Part shown: piece by piece, positions 46,639 through 56,640 of the stretch
Position numbering within the stretch: the stretch's first letter is position 1
Layout: every line of letters starts with the position of its first letter
From: Fen-671 sp963794745
GTDB taxonomy: Bacteria > Actinomycetota > Acidimicrobiia > Acidimicrobiales > Palsa-688
Assembly: GCA_963794745.1 (NCBI GenBank)
Contig: CAWCEZ010000010.1
Location: 620,001-684,000 of the forward strand
Length of the DNA stretch: 64,000 nt
Reading direction: 5' to 3'
Program-made: the position numbers and the translations under genes
The notes under the pieces: model-generated
Told to the model about the DNA's origin: nothing
Seen by the model: only the letters and a program-made list of their open reading frames with translations
The model's database searches: none

Positions 46639-47127
46639 TTAGAACGGCTCCTCATCCTCGTGGCCAGCGCTATAGCTCGCTGCCGCGCCAACATCCCCAG
46701 CAGGCCGTTGGAAGGCCGGCTCATGGACTGCGTGCGAATCCCCGTTGGAGCTGTCCGGGCTCCGCCTTTCGTTCCTCGTCACATGCACCGTCGCCCAACG
46801 CAGGCTCGGGGCTATCTCATCGGCCGTGATCTCCACCTTCGATCGCTTGTCGCCTTCCTGGGTCTCCCAAGACCGCTGGTCGAGCCGACCGGTCACGATC
46901 ACGCGGGTACCACGCGACAACGAGGTGGCAGCGTTCTCGGCGAGAGTCCCCCAACAAACAACGTCGAAGAACGAGGTCGATTCACGCCGCTCTTGGCTCT
47001 GACGGTCCGTCCAGGTCCTGTTGACCGCTATACCAAACGTGGCTGTCGCCTGGCCGGTGGGAGTGAAGCGCAGTTCGGGTTCTCTGGTGAGGTTCCCGAC
47101 GATGCTAACTGTATTATCTTGTGCCAT
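46639..47127 (-). CDS. ssb: Single-stranded DNA-binding protein
   Basis: 162 residues. OB fold (NTVSIVGNLTREPELRFTPTGQAT, TSFFDVVCWGTLAENAATSL, RVIVTGRLDQRSWETQEG), a short polar linker, and the acidic tip DEEPF that recruits partners. It lies between rpsF and rpsR, as usual in actinobacteria. Confidence 0.95.
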   Translation of the reverse strand: MAQDNTVSIVGNLTREPELRFTPTGQATATFGIAVNRTWTDRQSQERRESTSFFDVVCWGTLAENAATSLSRGTRVIVTGRLDQRSWETQEGDKRSKVEITADEIAPSLRWATVHVTRNERRSPDSSNGDSHAVHEPAFQRPAGDVGAAASYSAGHEDEEPF

Positions 47128-47128
47128 T

Positions 47129-47491
47129 TCATGCTCCGTTCGTGTTCGTGCTCACTGCAGCGGCGGGTTCGTGGGATGTCGCCGGGCGCGAGCGGGCCGG
47201 TGCGCGCTCGGGGAGCCTCATCGCTTTGTGCCGGATGACCTCGTCAGTGAGTGTGAGGGAGCGGTCGAGCTCCGATAGGGCCGCTGGTTCCGCGCTTGCT
47301 TGGATCACCACGTAGTAGCCCTCGTTGCGATGGCGTACCGGGTACGCCAAGCGGCGTTTGCCCCAGTTGTCCGTGGTGACCGACTTAGCCCCGGCAGCCG
47401 TCAGCTGGCGGGTGAAGCGGTCGACCAAAGCCCGGACGGCGTCCTCTTCCAGGCCGGCGTCGAAGATAACCATGATTTCATAGGGCCGCAC
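47129..47491 (-). CDS. rpsF: 30S ribosomal protein bS6
   Basis: 120 residues from a GTG start at 47491, preceded by AGGTAGGTGACC. Core: RPYEIMVIFDAGLEE, WGKRRLAYPVRHRNEGYYVV, LTDEVIRHKAMRL. A 25-residue Ala/Pro-rich tail follows. First gene of the operon with ssb, rpsR and rplI. Confidence 0.95.
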   Translation of the reverse strand: MRPYEIMVIFDAGLEEDAVRALVDRFTRQLTAAGAKSVTTDNWGKRRLAYPVRHRNEGYYVVIQASAEPAALSELDRSLTLTDEVIRHKAMRLPERAPARSRPATSHEPAAAVSTNTNGA

Positions 47492-47650
47492 TAGCGGTCA
47501 CCTACCTTTCCCTATGGGCCAGGAGCAACGGGCTCGGCCCGCCACCTGGGCTCCGGGCAATCCGGAGCAGGGTTTACTTGATTGAGCCCCATGCTAGCGG
47601 ACGCCGCCGGTTCTCCCATCGGCACACACGTTCCCACGAGCCGGTGACAG

Positions 47651-48475
47651 TTACGTCTGCAAGCTATATGTCTCGCTGGCTGAAGGGAACCGTCCTCCCC
47701 GGACATCGGCCGCCCACCTGGCAACAGCGTCGCCAGCCAAAGCCTCGAGGTCGGCGTACTGGCGGGCAAAACGGGGCACCCGTGGCCCTGCCATTCCGAC
47801 GATGTCGTGGAAGACGAGCACCTGGCCGTCACACGAAGGCCCTGCTCCGATCCCGAAGGTCGGCACCCGCACCTCCCGGGTGATCTCAGCAGCCACCTCG
47901 TCCGGCATACCTTCCAGCACGATCGCAAAGCACCCCGCTTCGGATATGGCGATGGCGTCCTCGACGAGCAGCTTGGCGTCCCCCGGCTGACGCCCCTGGA
48001 CGCGGTAGCCGCCCATGGCGTGCACGGACTGGGGGGTGAGGCCAAGGTGCCCTACGACGGGTATCTCGGCGTCGAGGATCGCGTTCAACACCTTTAGGCG
48101 TTTGATGCCCCCCTCCAACTTCACGGCGCCGGCACCGGCGCGGACCAGGCGAGCGGCGTTGGCTACGGCCTTGCTGCGGCCAACGTGGTAGCTGGTCCAG
48201 GGCAGGTCGGCGAGGACGAGCTGAGGGGGTCGTGTTCGCGCCACTGCGGCAGTGTGGCTGACCATGTCATCCATGGTCACCTGGAGCGTGTCGTGGTACC
48301 CGAGCACGACCATCCCCACCGAGTCGCCTACAAGTATGACGTCCACTCCCGCCGCGGACGCGGCCCGAGCACTTGGAGCGTCATAAGCGGTAACCATTAC
48401 GAGCGGCTGGTCGCCGCCTTTGCGGGCACGGACCGCCGGCGCGCCCAGCTTCGGCAACTTGTCCGAAGAGCTCAT
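47651..48475 (-). CDS. panB: 3-methyl-2-oxobutanoate hydroxymethyltransferase
   Basis: 274 residues. TIM barrel of the ketopantoate hydroxymethyltransferase: VMVTAYDAPSARAASAAGVD, LVGDSVGMVVLGY, KLEGG, GHLGLTPQS and TFGIGAGPSCDGQVLV. First committed step of pantothenate and CoA synthesis, using methylenetetrahydrofolate. I chose ATG 48475 because GGAGGAG lies at the right distance; ATG 48481 directly abuts it. Confidence 0.93.
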   Translation of the reverse strand: MSSSDKLPKLGAPAVRARKGGDQPLVMVTAYDAPSARAASAAGVDVILVGDSVGMVVLGYHDTLQVTMDDMVSHTAAVARTRPPQLVLADLPWTSYHVGRSKAVANAARLVRAGAGAVKLEGGIKRLKVLNAILDAEIPVVGHLGLTPQSVHAMGGYRVQGRQPGDAKLLVEDAIAISEAGCFAIVLEGMPDEVAAEITREVRVPTFGIGAGPSCDGQVLVFHDIVGMAGPRVPRFARQYADLEALAGDAVARWAADVRGGRFPSASETYSLQT

Positions 48476-48573
48476 TTTCATCTCCTCCGCGGTCCAGTGC
48501 CTTGGGGCTACCGGCCACCTCGCCAATGCTAGCGCCCGGCTGGGCCAGCCGGCCGGGCGAGCCGTTCAGCGGT

Positions 48574-48984
48574 TCAGCTGGACTTGGTCTTCGTGGTTAG
48601 CGAAAAGGCCTGAGAGAGATGGTTCCAAGAGCATCGAGGGCAGACCTCTACGACGTAACAGGCGAGGTCCTTACCCGGGCGCGCGAGCTTGGTGAGCTCC
48701 TTCTTCGACACAACGCAGCGTCCCGAAGGAGGCAACTTGTTGCCGAAGACATACGAGACCAATCTCAGCTTGACGTCCTCGCAGATGGGACAGTCCTCCT
48801 GAGAGTCCTCGGCGTCGAGGGCGGCGCGGAGGAGCTCGGGGTGCGCGTCACAAATGTCGAGGCGCGACAAACGCCCCTTGCGGTACTCGCTTACCACCAC
48901 GTTGCGTGCCAGGCGGTAATCGACGTTGCCGAGCACGCGTAACGGTGAGGTGGCGCTCAGCGCCGTGTTGGGCCGGAACCTCAT
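48574..48984 (-). CDS. DUF5318 zinc-ribbon protein
   Basis: 136 residues from ATG 48984. VDYRLARNVVVSEYRKGRLSR, DICDAHPELLRAA, then CPIC and CPRC pairs (EDCPICEDVKLRLVSYVFG; YVVEVCPRCSWNHL) that should bind one zinc ion. Found widely in actinobacteria beside the PadR-ino1 genes, as here. The role is unknown. The gene is divergent from PadR and shares the intergenic palindrome. Confidence 0.8.
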   Translation of the reverse strand: MRFRPNTALSATSPLRVLGNVDYRLARNVVVSEYRKGRLSRLDICDAHPELLRAALDAEDSQEDCPICEDVKLRLVSYVFGNKLPPSGRCVVSKKELTKLARPGKDLACYVVEVCPRCSWNHLSQAFSLTTKTKSS

Positions 48985-49067
48985 TGCCATACAGCAACCA
49001 CGGGACCCCAGGATACTTGGCCCGACAAGCGTTGACCTCCGTACCGCGCTTGTATCGCGCTTCGATG

Positions 49068-49093
49068 TAGCGGATCGATACATCGATCCGCTA
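49068..49093. promoter_or_regulatory. Perfect 26-bp palindromic operator before padR-ino1
   Basis: TAGCGGATCGAT, two bases (AC), then ATCGATCCGCTA: both 12-bp arms match fully. It ends four bases before the PadR start codon at 49098, so a bound PadR dimer would block its own promoter and that of ino1. A weaker related sequence (TGTATCG...TCGATGTA) lies just upstream at 49051-49069. Confidence 0.75.
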
Positions 49094-49097
49094 TTGT

Positions 49098-49808
49098 GTG
49101 GCAGTGCTCGAGATGGCCGTTCTCGGTTTGCTGAAAGAGCAGGACATGCACGGCTACGAGCTCAAGAAGAGGCTCTCGGATGTGTTCGGCCTGTCGAGCG
49201 GGGTGTCGTTCGGCTCGTTGTACCCGGCACTGGCCCGGTTGGAAGCAGCCGGCGCCGTACGCGTCATGACCTTGCCCAACTCCGAAGCAGCTCAGGGGAA
49301 CGCCACCGCGGCCTTGGAACGACGCGAGAGCCGCCGCCGGAAGGTCTACGGCATTACACCGCCAGGGGCGGCGGCCTTCGCCGAGCTGCTCGCGGACAGC
49401 CAGGGCGGCGGGGAGGACGAGCGCTCCTTCAACCTGCGGTTGGCGTTCGCCCGCTACCTCCCCCCAGAGGGACGGCTCGGGCTCTTGGAGCAGCGCCGCG
49501 CCGTGCTCGGAGAGCGGTTGGCCCAGGTGGTAGCTCGCGCTCGCGCCAGGAAGGACGACCGTTACATGCGGATCCTGTGCGAGCGCCAGCAGGACTCTCT
49601 CTCGCGGGATGTGTCGTGGCTGGACCAGCTGATCGTGCAGGAGCGTGCTGGCAACCCGAATTCCCCTCCCCTGGCCGCCGCCGGGACCGCCCCGCCCCGG
49701 CTCGTCCCGCTTGCCAGTGCCTCGCAATTGCATCGCACCCCCCCCGGCCAGGCGGCGCCTACCTCATATCAAATCGGTACTTTCTCACCTGTAAAGGACG
49801 GCATCTAA
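49098..49808 (+). CDS. PadR-family transcriptional regulator of ino1
   Basis: 236 residues from GTG 49098. Winged helix: EMAVLGLLKEQDMHGYELKK, GVSFGSLYPALARLEAAGAV, KVYGITPPGAAAF; C-terminal dimerisation helices up to about 185 and a polar tail. Its TAA overlaps the ATG of ino1 by one base (TAATG). In M. tuberculosis a PadR gene (Rv0047c) also adjoins ino1 (Rv0046c), so a conserved pair that sets inositol synthesis is likely. Confidence 0.88.
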   Translation: MAVLEMAVLGLLKEQDMHGYELKKRLSDVFGLSSGVSFGSLYPALARLEAAGAVRVMTLPNSEAAQGNATAALERRESRRRKVYGITPPGAAAFAELLADSQGGGEDERSFNLRLAFARYLPPEGRLGLLEQRRAVLGERLAQVVARARARKDDRYMRILCERQQDSLSRDVSWLDQLIVQERAGNPNSPPLAAAGTAPPRLVPLASASQLHRTPPGQAAPTSYQIGTFSPVKDGI

Positions 49809-50896
49809 TGGCAAAAATGCGACTGGCCCTAGCCGGCGTCGGTAACTGCGCCAGTTCTCTCTTGCAAGGCCTCGAGTATTACCGTAATGCAACGTCGGCG
49901 GACCAAGTACCCGGGCTTATGCACGTCGAAATGGGGGGGTACCACATCAGTGATATTGAGGTCGTCGCCGCTTTCGACGTTGACGCGACGAAGGTCGGTC
50001 AGGAGCTTGGCAAGGCCATATGGGCCGGGCAGAACAACACCGTCCGCTTTGCCAATGTTGGCGACCTTGGCGTCGCCGTCCAACGCGGCCCGACGCTCGA
50101 CGGCCTTGGCAAGTACTACCGCGAAGTGATCGAGGAATCGCCTGTACCGGCCGTGGACATAGCCGAAGCGTTGGTGGCCGCCGGCGCCGACGTGCTGGTG
50201 TCCTATCTCCCCGTCGGCTCCGAAGCCGCCCAGAAGCATTATGCGCAGGCCTGCATTGATGCAAAGGTGGGCTTTGTCAACGCGATTCCTGTTTTCATCG
50301 CGAGCGACCCGGTTTGGGCCGAGAAGTTCGCCCAGGCTGGTGTGCCCATCGTAGGTGACGACATTAAGAGCCAACTTGGTTCGACGATCGCCCACCGGGT
50401 CCTAGCCCGCCTCTTCGAGGATAGGGGCCTCGTCTTGGACCGCACGTACCAGCTGAACTTCGGCGGCAATATGGACTTCAAGAACATGCTCGAAAGAGAC
50501 CGCCTCGAATCGAAGAAGATCTCGAAGACCCAAGCGGTGACGAGCCAGATAGAACGTGGCATTTCCTCTCGCGACATACATGTCGGGCCTTCGGACCACG
50601 TCGGTTGGCTCGAAGACCGCAAGTGGGCTTATATCCGCCTGGAGGGCCGGAATTTCGGTGACGTACCGCTTTCAATCGAGCTCAAGATCGAAGTGTGGGA
50701 CTCCCCCAATTCGGCGGGCGTAGTCATTGACGCCGTCCGCTGCGCCAAGATGGCGCTCGACCGGGGTGCTGGCGGCCCGCTCCTCGGGCCGTCCGCCTAC
50801 TTCATGAAGTCACCGCCGGTCCAGTACCACGACGACGTGGCGCGCCAGATGGTCGAGGACTTCGCTACGGGCACGACGCTCAGCACTGCCGTCTGA
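49808..50896 (+). CDS. ino1: Inositol-3-phosphate synthase
   Basis: 362 residues from ATG 49808 after AAAGGACGG. NAD-binding Rossmann start MRLALAGVGNCASSLLQG, then DVLVSYLPVGSEAAQKHY, KVGFVNAIPVFIASDP, GDDIKSQLGSTIAHRVL and NFGGNMDFKNML with conserved catalytic Lys and Asp residues. Converts glucose-6-phosphate to inositol-3-phosphate for phosphatidylinositol and mycothiol. Expression is probably set by the upstream PadR. Confidence 0.95.
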   Translation: MAKMRLALAGVGNCASSLLQGLEYYRNATSADQVPGLMHVEMGGYHISDIEVVAAFDVDATKVGQELGKAIWAGQNNTVRFANVGDLGVAVQRGPTLDGLGKYYREVIEESPVPAVDIAEALVAAGADVLVSYLPVGSEAAQKHYAQACIDAKVGFVNAIPVFIASDPVWAEKFAQAGVPIVGDDIKSQLGSTIAHRVLARLFEDRGLVLDRTYQLNFGGNMDFKNMLERDRLESKKISKTQAVTSQIERGISSRDIHVGPSDHVGWLEDRKWAYIRLEGRNFGDVPLSIELKIEVWDSPNSAGVVIDAVRCAKMALDRGAGGPLLGPSAYFMKSPPVQYHDDVARQMVEDFATGTTLSTAV

Positions 50897-50918
50897 AGGC
50901 CCGGGCATTCTGCCCGGC

Positions 50919-52334
50919 CTACTTTCCTGGTGCCTCGGGGACTGGAGGTGCCGATTCCGGTTGGAGAGCCCACCACTCGTCGAGGAGCCTGAAAGCGTCC
51001 TCGCGCGAATGCGGGCCGTCTTCGAGGCGAAGCTCGAGCAAGTGGTTGAGGGCCCGGCCTACCAAGGGGCTGGGCGGGAGGCCCAAGTGGCCCATGACCT
51101 CACGGCCGTCCAGGTCGGGCCGGATGGAAGCGAGCTCCTCGATCTGTCGAAGCTCGGCAATGCGTGCCTCGAGCTCGTCCATGCGCTGCGACAGCGCAGC
51201 CGTCCGGGCCGGGTTGCGGGTGGTGCAGTCGGCTCGCGTCAACTCGTTGAGCTCGTCGAGGAGGTCGCCGGCGTCGCGTACGTAGCGGCGCACAGCGCTG
51301 TCGGTCCACCCCATGCCATATGTGTGGAAGCGCAGGTGCAGTTCGACGAGCGCGCTCACCTTTTCGATGTCGTCGGCCGGGTAGCGCAGGGCTCGCATGC
51401 GGTCGCGCGTCATCCTCGCCCCCACCAGCTCGTGGTGGTGGAAGCTGACCGTACCTCCCGGACCGAAAGAGCGGGTCTTGGGCTTCCCGATGTCGTGGAA
51501 CAGGGCCGCAAGGCGGACTATCCGGCTTGGCTTGGCCCGCTGTACCACGGCAATGGTGTGCGCGAGCACGTCCTTATGGCGATGGACCGGGTCCTCTTCT
51601 AGGGCGAGGGCCGGCAGCTCAGGGAGGAATTCTTCGGCGAGGCCGGTCTTGACGAGGAACCAGAGGCCTTCGGAGGGGTCCTTCACGACCAGCAACTTGT
51701 CGAGCTCGTCCCGCACCCGCTCGTCCGAGACTATGTCGAGCCGCCCCCGCAGGCGGCCGACGGCCTCTCGCAGTGCGGGCTCTGGCTGGAGGCCGTACCC
51801 CGCAATGAAGCGGGCTGCCCGCATCATCCGCAGGGGGTCGTCGGTAAAGGAGACCTCTGGGGACAGGGGGGTGCGCAACCTCTTTGAGGCGAGGTCCGCG
51901 ACACCGTCGAACGGGTCCACGAGGACCAGATCGGGAAGGGAGAGGGCCATCGCGTTGACAGTGAAGTCCCGTCGTGCCAGGTCGGCTTCCAGAGCAGTCG
52001 AGAAGACGACCTCAGGTTTGCGTGAGCTGCTGTCGTACTCTTCCGCCCGGTGCGTCGTTATCTCGAAGCGCCGGTCCTTCTTCGCAGCCCCAATGGTGCC
52101 AAATCGCTTGCCCTGGGCCCAAATGGCATCTGCCCAGGGAGCCAGGACCGCTTCGGTCTGGTCAGGTAGCGCGTCGGTGGTGAAGTCGAGGTCGGGATCG
52201 CTCCCCTCGAGCCGGTCTAAGAGCGCGTCGCGGACGACACCTCCGACGAGGTACAGGCGGAACCCCGCATCGGCAAAAAGGCGCGCCAGTTCGTTCGCTT
52301 CATCGAGGACCGGGCGCAGACGTTCGGGGACCAC
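50919..52334 (-). CDS. cca: CCA-adding tRNA nucleotidyltransferase with HD domain
   Basis: 471 residues. Class II nucleotidyltransferase motif LVGGVVRDALLDR then DPDLDFTTD, and RRDFTVNAMAL; the RNA-binding region with DPLRMMRAARFIA; then an HD domain (RLAALFHDIGKPKT, HHHELVGARM). Adds or repairs the CCA end, needed because the tRNA-Ile here does not encode it fully. GTG 52334 avoids a 95-base overlap with pilT, but lacks a clear ribosome-binding site. Confidence 0.92.
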   Translation of the reverse strand: MVPERLRPVLDEANELARLFADAGFRLYLVGGVVRDALLDRLEGSDPDLDFTTDALPDQTEAVLAPWADAIWAQGKRFGTIGAAKKDRRFEITTHRAEEYDSSSRKPEVVFSTALEADLARRDFTVNAMALSLPDLVLVDPFDGVADLASKRLRTPLSPEVSFTDDPLRMMRAARFIAGYGLQPEPALREAVGRLRGRLDIVSDERVRDELDKLLVVKDPSEGLWFLVKTGLAEEFLPELPALALEEDPVHRHKDVLAHTIAVVQRAKPSRIVRLAALFHDIGKPKTRSFGPGGTVSFHHHELVGARMTRDRMRALRYPADDIEKVSALVELHLRFHTYGMGWTDSAVRRYVRDAGDLLDELNELTRADCTTRNPARTAALSQRMDELEARIAELRQIEELASIRPDLDGREVMGHLGLPPSPLVGRALNHLLELRLEDGPHSREDAFRLLDEWWALQPESAPPVPEAPGK

Positions 52335-52374
52335 AGCGAGAGAGCCTAGGGATCCCGGGAAACCTTCGGGGCGT

Positions 52375-53520
52375 TTATACCGACGGCAGCAAGCCGGCTG
52401 TCTGCAGGGCCACGCGGAAGTCGTGCGGGTTGGTCGCAGCCTGGAGGGCCGCACGCAGGGAGATTTCACCCGCCTTGAACAGGTTGAAGAGGCTTTGGTC
52501 GAACGTGACCATACCGTGGTATTCGCCGTCGGCGATCACGTCCTCGATTGTCTCCCCGGAGCCACCGTTCGGGTCGAGGATGCGGTCCGAGATCCGGCCG
52601 GTCATGACCATGGCCTCGACGGCAACGACACGCCCGATGCCGTCGGCCCTCGGCACGAGCCGCTGGCTGATCACTCCTCGCAGGACGGCGGCGAGGCTTA
52701 TGCGCACCTGTCGATGCTGGTAGGGGGGGAAGAAGTCGATGATCCGGTTGATGGTCTCGGTCGCGTTGGTCGTATGGAGCGTCGACAGGACGAGGTGGCC
52801 GGTCTCGCTGGCAGAAAGCGCGGCCTGGATGGTCTCGGGGTCGCGCATCTCACCTATCAGGATCACGTCGGGGTCCTGGCGGAGCACCCTTCGCATCGCC
52901 TGTCCCCAGTCTTTGGTGTCCGTACCGATCTCGCGCTGGCTGATGATCGACATCTTGTCGCGGTGAAGCACCTCGATCGGGTCCTCGATCGTGACGATGT
53001 TCCCTGCACGGTTCGTGTTGATGTAGTCGATCATGGCGGCCAGGGTCGTGGTCTTGCCCGACCCGGTCGGCCCGGTCACGAGTACAAGGCCACGGTTCTC
53101 TTCGGCCAGGCGCGTGACGACCGGGGGCAGGCCCAGGTCCGTTGCCGACAAAGCGCTTGGTAGGACTCTGCGTAGTACTAGGCCGGGCGTGCCGCGCTGT
53201 CGGAAAGCGTTGGCACGAAAGCGGCCGAGCCCACTGACTGAAAGCGAAAAGTCGGCCTCTCCAGTGGACCTGAACTCCTCGAGCCTTTCGGGCGGCAGGA
53301 CCACTTGCACCAGCTCTTCGCATTCCTCGGCACCGACGGCCGGGAACGGGGTCATCCGCAGGTCGCCGTTCACGCGTACCCGCGGGGCGGAACCGACCTT
53401 GATGTGCAGGTCGGATGCCCCTTGTTCGACGACGTGGCGCAATACTGCCGGGAGGTCAATCACCACGATCCTTATCGGCAGGTCTCTGTCCTTCCCTGAG
53501 CCGTCAGGCCGGGGAGGCAC
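52375..53520 (-). CDS. pilT: PilT/PilU-type twitching ATPase
   Basis: 381 residues. N-terminal PAS-like domain (VEQGASDLHIKVGSAPRVRV), then Walker A GPTGSGKTTTLAA, Asp box IVTIEDPIEVL, Walker B ILIGEMRDPETI, His box GHLVLSTLHTTNA. Such ATPases retract type IV pili. No other pilus gene is in the window. The true start may lie nearer to IDLPAVLRHVV. Confidence 0.9.
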   Translation of the reverse strand: MPPRPDGSGKDRDLPIRIVVIDLPAVLRHVVEQGASDLHIKVGSAPRVRVNGDLRMTPFPAVGAEECEELVQVVLPPERLEEFRSTGEADFSLSVSGLGRFRANAFRQRGTPGLVLRRVLPSALSATDLGLPPVVTRLAEENRGLVLVTGPTGSGKTTTLAAMIDYINTNRAGNIVTIEDPIEVLHRDKMSIISQREIGTDTKDWGQAMRRVLRQDPDVILIGEMRDPETIQAALSASETGHLVLSTLHTTNATETINRIIDFFPPYQHRQVRISLAAVLRGVISQRLVPRADGIGRVVAVEAMVMTGRISDRILDPNGGSGETIEDVIADGEYHGMVTFDQSLFNLFKAGEISLRAALQAATNPHDFRVALQTAGLLPSV

Positions 53521-53598
53521 GAGCAGCAGGAAGTTCTGTCAAGCTTGGCGCGGGCGCTAGGCTTCTAGAGCCGTAAACGGGCGGCCAGAGCCCTCGCG

Positions 53599-54363
53599 AT
53601 GACCACAGACGCCCCCCAGATGCCCTCAAGTGCCAGGCGCTTAGGCAAGATCGTCCGCTGGGGTAGGGAGAGCGCCCGGATCGGGCCCTGGAGAGCTGAC
53701 GGTTCTGTCGCCTTCTTCGTGCCAGTAGCCGACGGCACGCCTCCGTCCGCCGAGTTCGTCCGGCGTTGCCTCGAGCTGTTAGCCGTGCAGGGGTTCCAGC
53801 GGGTGATCACAGGCGCGCTGTCGCCTGACGAGCAACGCGGCTTTCTGGAAGCGGGCTTTGAAGTGCAGGAGCGCCTGCACCTCCTCGTGCTCGAGAGGTC
53901 TGCGGTGCTGCCGCCGGTGCCTCCGGGCCCTGGTCTGCACCGCGCCGGCCCTCTTCGTCAGCGCGGGGTCCTCGAGGTGGACGCCACTGCTTTCACGCCG
54001 TTCTGGCGATTGGACCGTGCAGGTCTACGGGAGGCAATGAAGGCCACTCAGCACAGGCGGCTCCGTGTGGTCCTTGGGGCCCGGCACCGGGTGGTCGGGT
54101 ACGCGATCTGTGGGGCTTCGGGCGGCCGCGGCTTCGTCCAACGGCTTGCAGTGCTCCCGGAGGCTCAAGGCCACGGGATAGGAAAAAGATTGCTCCTGGA
54201 CGGGCTCCATTGGTTACGGGGGCTGAGGGCAGGCGAAATCGCCGTCAACACCCAGCTCGGCAACGACGCCGCCCTTGCCTTGTACCGCCGCGTTGGGTTC
54301 CGGGACGACCCGGCCGGCCTCTCGGTCCTATCGGCAGCGTTGCCGGCGCCCCCGGGGGCTTGA
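53599..54363 (+). CDS. GNAT-family N-acetyltransferase
   Basis: 254 residues. Two halves; the C-terminal one has the acetyl-CoA loop FVQRLAVLPEAQGHGIGKRLLLDGL with the RxxGxG/A pattern (QGHGIG) and NDAALALYRRVGFRD. The N-terminal half (SARIGPWRADGSVAFFV) is a degenerate GNAT-like domain. It lies between pilT and the DUF6049-murJ genes. The substrate is unknown; a link to the envelope genes is inference. Confidence 0.75.
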   Translation: MTTDAPQMPSSARRLGKIVRWGRESARIGPWRADGSVAFFVPVADGTPPSAEFVRRCLELLAVQGFQRVITGALSPDEQRGFLEAGFEVQERLHLLVLERSAVLPPVPPGPGLHRAGPLRQRGVLEVDATAFTPFWRLDRAGLREAMKATQHRRLRVVLGARHRVVGYAICGASGGRGFVQRLAVLPEAQGHGIGKRLLLDGLHWLRGLRAGEIAVNTQLGNDAALALYRRVGFRDDPAGLSVLSAALPAPPGA

Positions 54364-54367
54364 GGTC

Positions 54368-56640
54368 GTGCCGGCCGGGTGTGCTCGGGGGGCCCTTGCG
54401 TGCCTGTTGCTGGCGGGCAGCTCGTTCGCCGTGTGCTTTTCAGGGGGCGAAGCAGCCGCGTTGGTCCAAGCGCCCCCCCATCTTCCAGATGTACAGCCCG
54501 TTGCCGCGGCCCACGCCCGCCCGAACATCTCCCATGGCCCGGACGCATTGCAACTGCTGAGACAGAACCCCTGGTTGGCCCCGGGCCGAGGCAGTTCCAG
54601 ATGGACCTCAGAGTCACTACCCAATATCCCGCCAGCGAGGAGCTAGAGGTGGTCGTTTACGGGAGGCTGACCGCCCGTTCGCAGTTCCAGGCGGCGCTCG
54701 GTGGCGCCGAGCCGGGGCCCTCGTTCTACGACGACGCAGTCCCCCTCAGCAAGTTGGCAAACGACCCCCACGGTGGGCTCGACGTGAGCATTCCCGTGAA
54801 CCAGCCCGCAGGGCCTAGTGCCTATGGCACGTTGCCTGTCACCACGACGGGCGTGTACCCGGTCCAGGCGTACCTGAAAAAGGCGGGGGCCCGGACGGGC
54901 TCGCCGCTGACCACGTTCATCGTTTTCGCTGGAAATGATGCAAGTAACCTGCAACGTCTTGACGTCGCGCTCGTTGCCCCGTTCGATGCCACGGTCCCGA
55001 TCAGCGCGGCGGGGACCATCGGGCCCGTTGCCACTTCGACGGCAGAAGAACTCGACGCCGATGCCGGTGTTTTGGCGCGGGCCAAGGTCCCGGTCACTAT
55101 CCGAGCTGAGGTGCCTGCGATCGAGGCTCTGGCCGAGGGCGACGCACGACAAAAGGCAGCCGTAGCTCAGCTACGCGACGCGGTGATAGCGGGCGATGAG
55201 CTGCTTCCCAGCACGCAGCTCCCGCTCGATGTAGCGGCTCTGGTTAGCGCGGGTCTCTCTGCTGACCTCGCACCGGAGCTGACGAACGGTGACGCGACCC
55301 TGGGTGGCCTGCTCGGCGTTGCACCTTCACCAGAGACGTGGGCCTTCTCGGGCGACGTTGGCTCGACAAGCGTGGGCGCTCTGGCAGGGCTCGGAGCGCA
55401 GGAGGTCGCGGTCCCCGAGAGCGACCTTTCCGGCCTGCCAGCTGAGGACCAAGTGCTCACGTTTGCCCAGCCGACCAAGCTGTCTGTCGACGGGTCGGAG
55501 ATCCGGGCCGTCGGGGCAGATAGCGAGCTAGCGGAGCGCCTCGATGAGGCAGCCACCCCGGGACATGCCGTGCTCGTGGCGGACCAGGTACTTGCCGAGC
55601 TCGCAATGATCGACTTGGAAACCCCGAGCGTCCTGCGCGGGGTCGTGCTTATGTCACCCCCCCACACGGTCCTCGACCCAGTTTTCCTGTCGGTGCTTTT
55701 AGCCGGGCTCCAGGACAACCCTCTGCTGAGGGCCGTGCCTCTCCACGAGATCTTCCAAGACGTACCCCTCGCCCCCGCCTCCCCGACCACTGGCACGACC
55801 ACTGGCACGACCGGTGGCGGGACCTCCAGCACGACGGCCGCAACGGACGGGGCCTTGGTACGCCAACTCGAGGGAACGCAGGGCACCGCCCCGCTCGGCG
55901 GGGTCGGCCGATTGCAGCAGGCACTTGGCGCCGTGGCGGCTTTAGGCGAGGTCTATGGGGGCAACACGCCACTGGTTAGTGGGCTCAGCGAGGACCTAGT
56001 TGTGAGCCTGTCGTCGGTGTTCAGCGCTTCTCGGCGCGCGTCGCTGGTCGCCGCGGCCCTCCAGGTAGCCAAGGTAGACCTCCACAAAGTCCATTTGCCC
56101 TCCTCCATATCGATCACCCTCACCTCGGGCCAGGGCCGGCTGCCCGTGACGCTCGTCTCAACCGCGGGGCTGCCCGTTCACGTCGTCCTTGTGCTTACGA
56201 GCGAGCAGTTGCGTTTCCTAACGGTCCGTCTCAACGGTGGCCGGTGTAGTGCCGTGAACGCCGGTTCTGAGGACTGCCAGCTCACTTTGTCTAGGCCCAC
56301 AACCTCCCTGCAGATCCCGGTCGTGGTGAGGACGCCCGGTGCTTTCCCGCTCTTGCTGCAGGTGGAGACGCCCTCCGGCGAGGTCCTCGCTACGAGCACC
56401 GACACCGTGCGTTCGACAGCGATCGGTGATGTTGCCGTCGTGCTGATGGTGGGCGCCGCTCTCTTTTTGGCGGTGTGGTGGCTGCGCAACGCCCGCCATG
56501 GCCGGCGAGCCCGACGATTGGTGCCCAAGCCGCCGGACGACGAACAGGGCGACGGCGGGCAGGAGCCGAGCGGAGCCGGCCCGCTGAGGGTTGCTCCTGG
56601 AGCGAGCGTGCTATCGGGTGGCAGTCGCGTTGAGCCCTAG
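54368..56640 (+). CDS. DUF6049 membrane-anchored exported protein, one-base shift
   Basis: From GTG 54368: a signal peptide (ALACLLLAGSSFAVCFSGG), then LLRQNPWLAPG, and after a shift near 54585 (CCGGGCCGAGGCAG) QFQMDLRVTTQYP and about 650 more residues. The outer part has beta-sandwich and TIM-like sections with a Thr-rich linker (near 55800), and a C-terminal helix VVLMVGAALFLAVWWL. The span is 2273 bases, one short of a multiple of three. This is the neighbour of murJ in actinobacteria (Rv3909); role unknown, likely in cell wall assembly. Confidence 0.78.

Noticed and set aside
48926..49807. Upstream extension of the ino1 frame
   Set aside because: The extension overlaps PadR in another frame and is Arg/Pro-rich. 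ATG 49808 has a good ribosome-binding site and gives the normal protein length.
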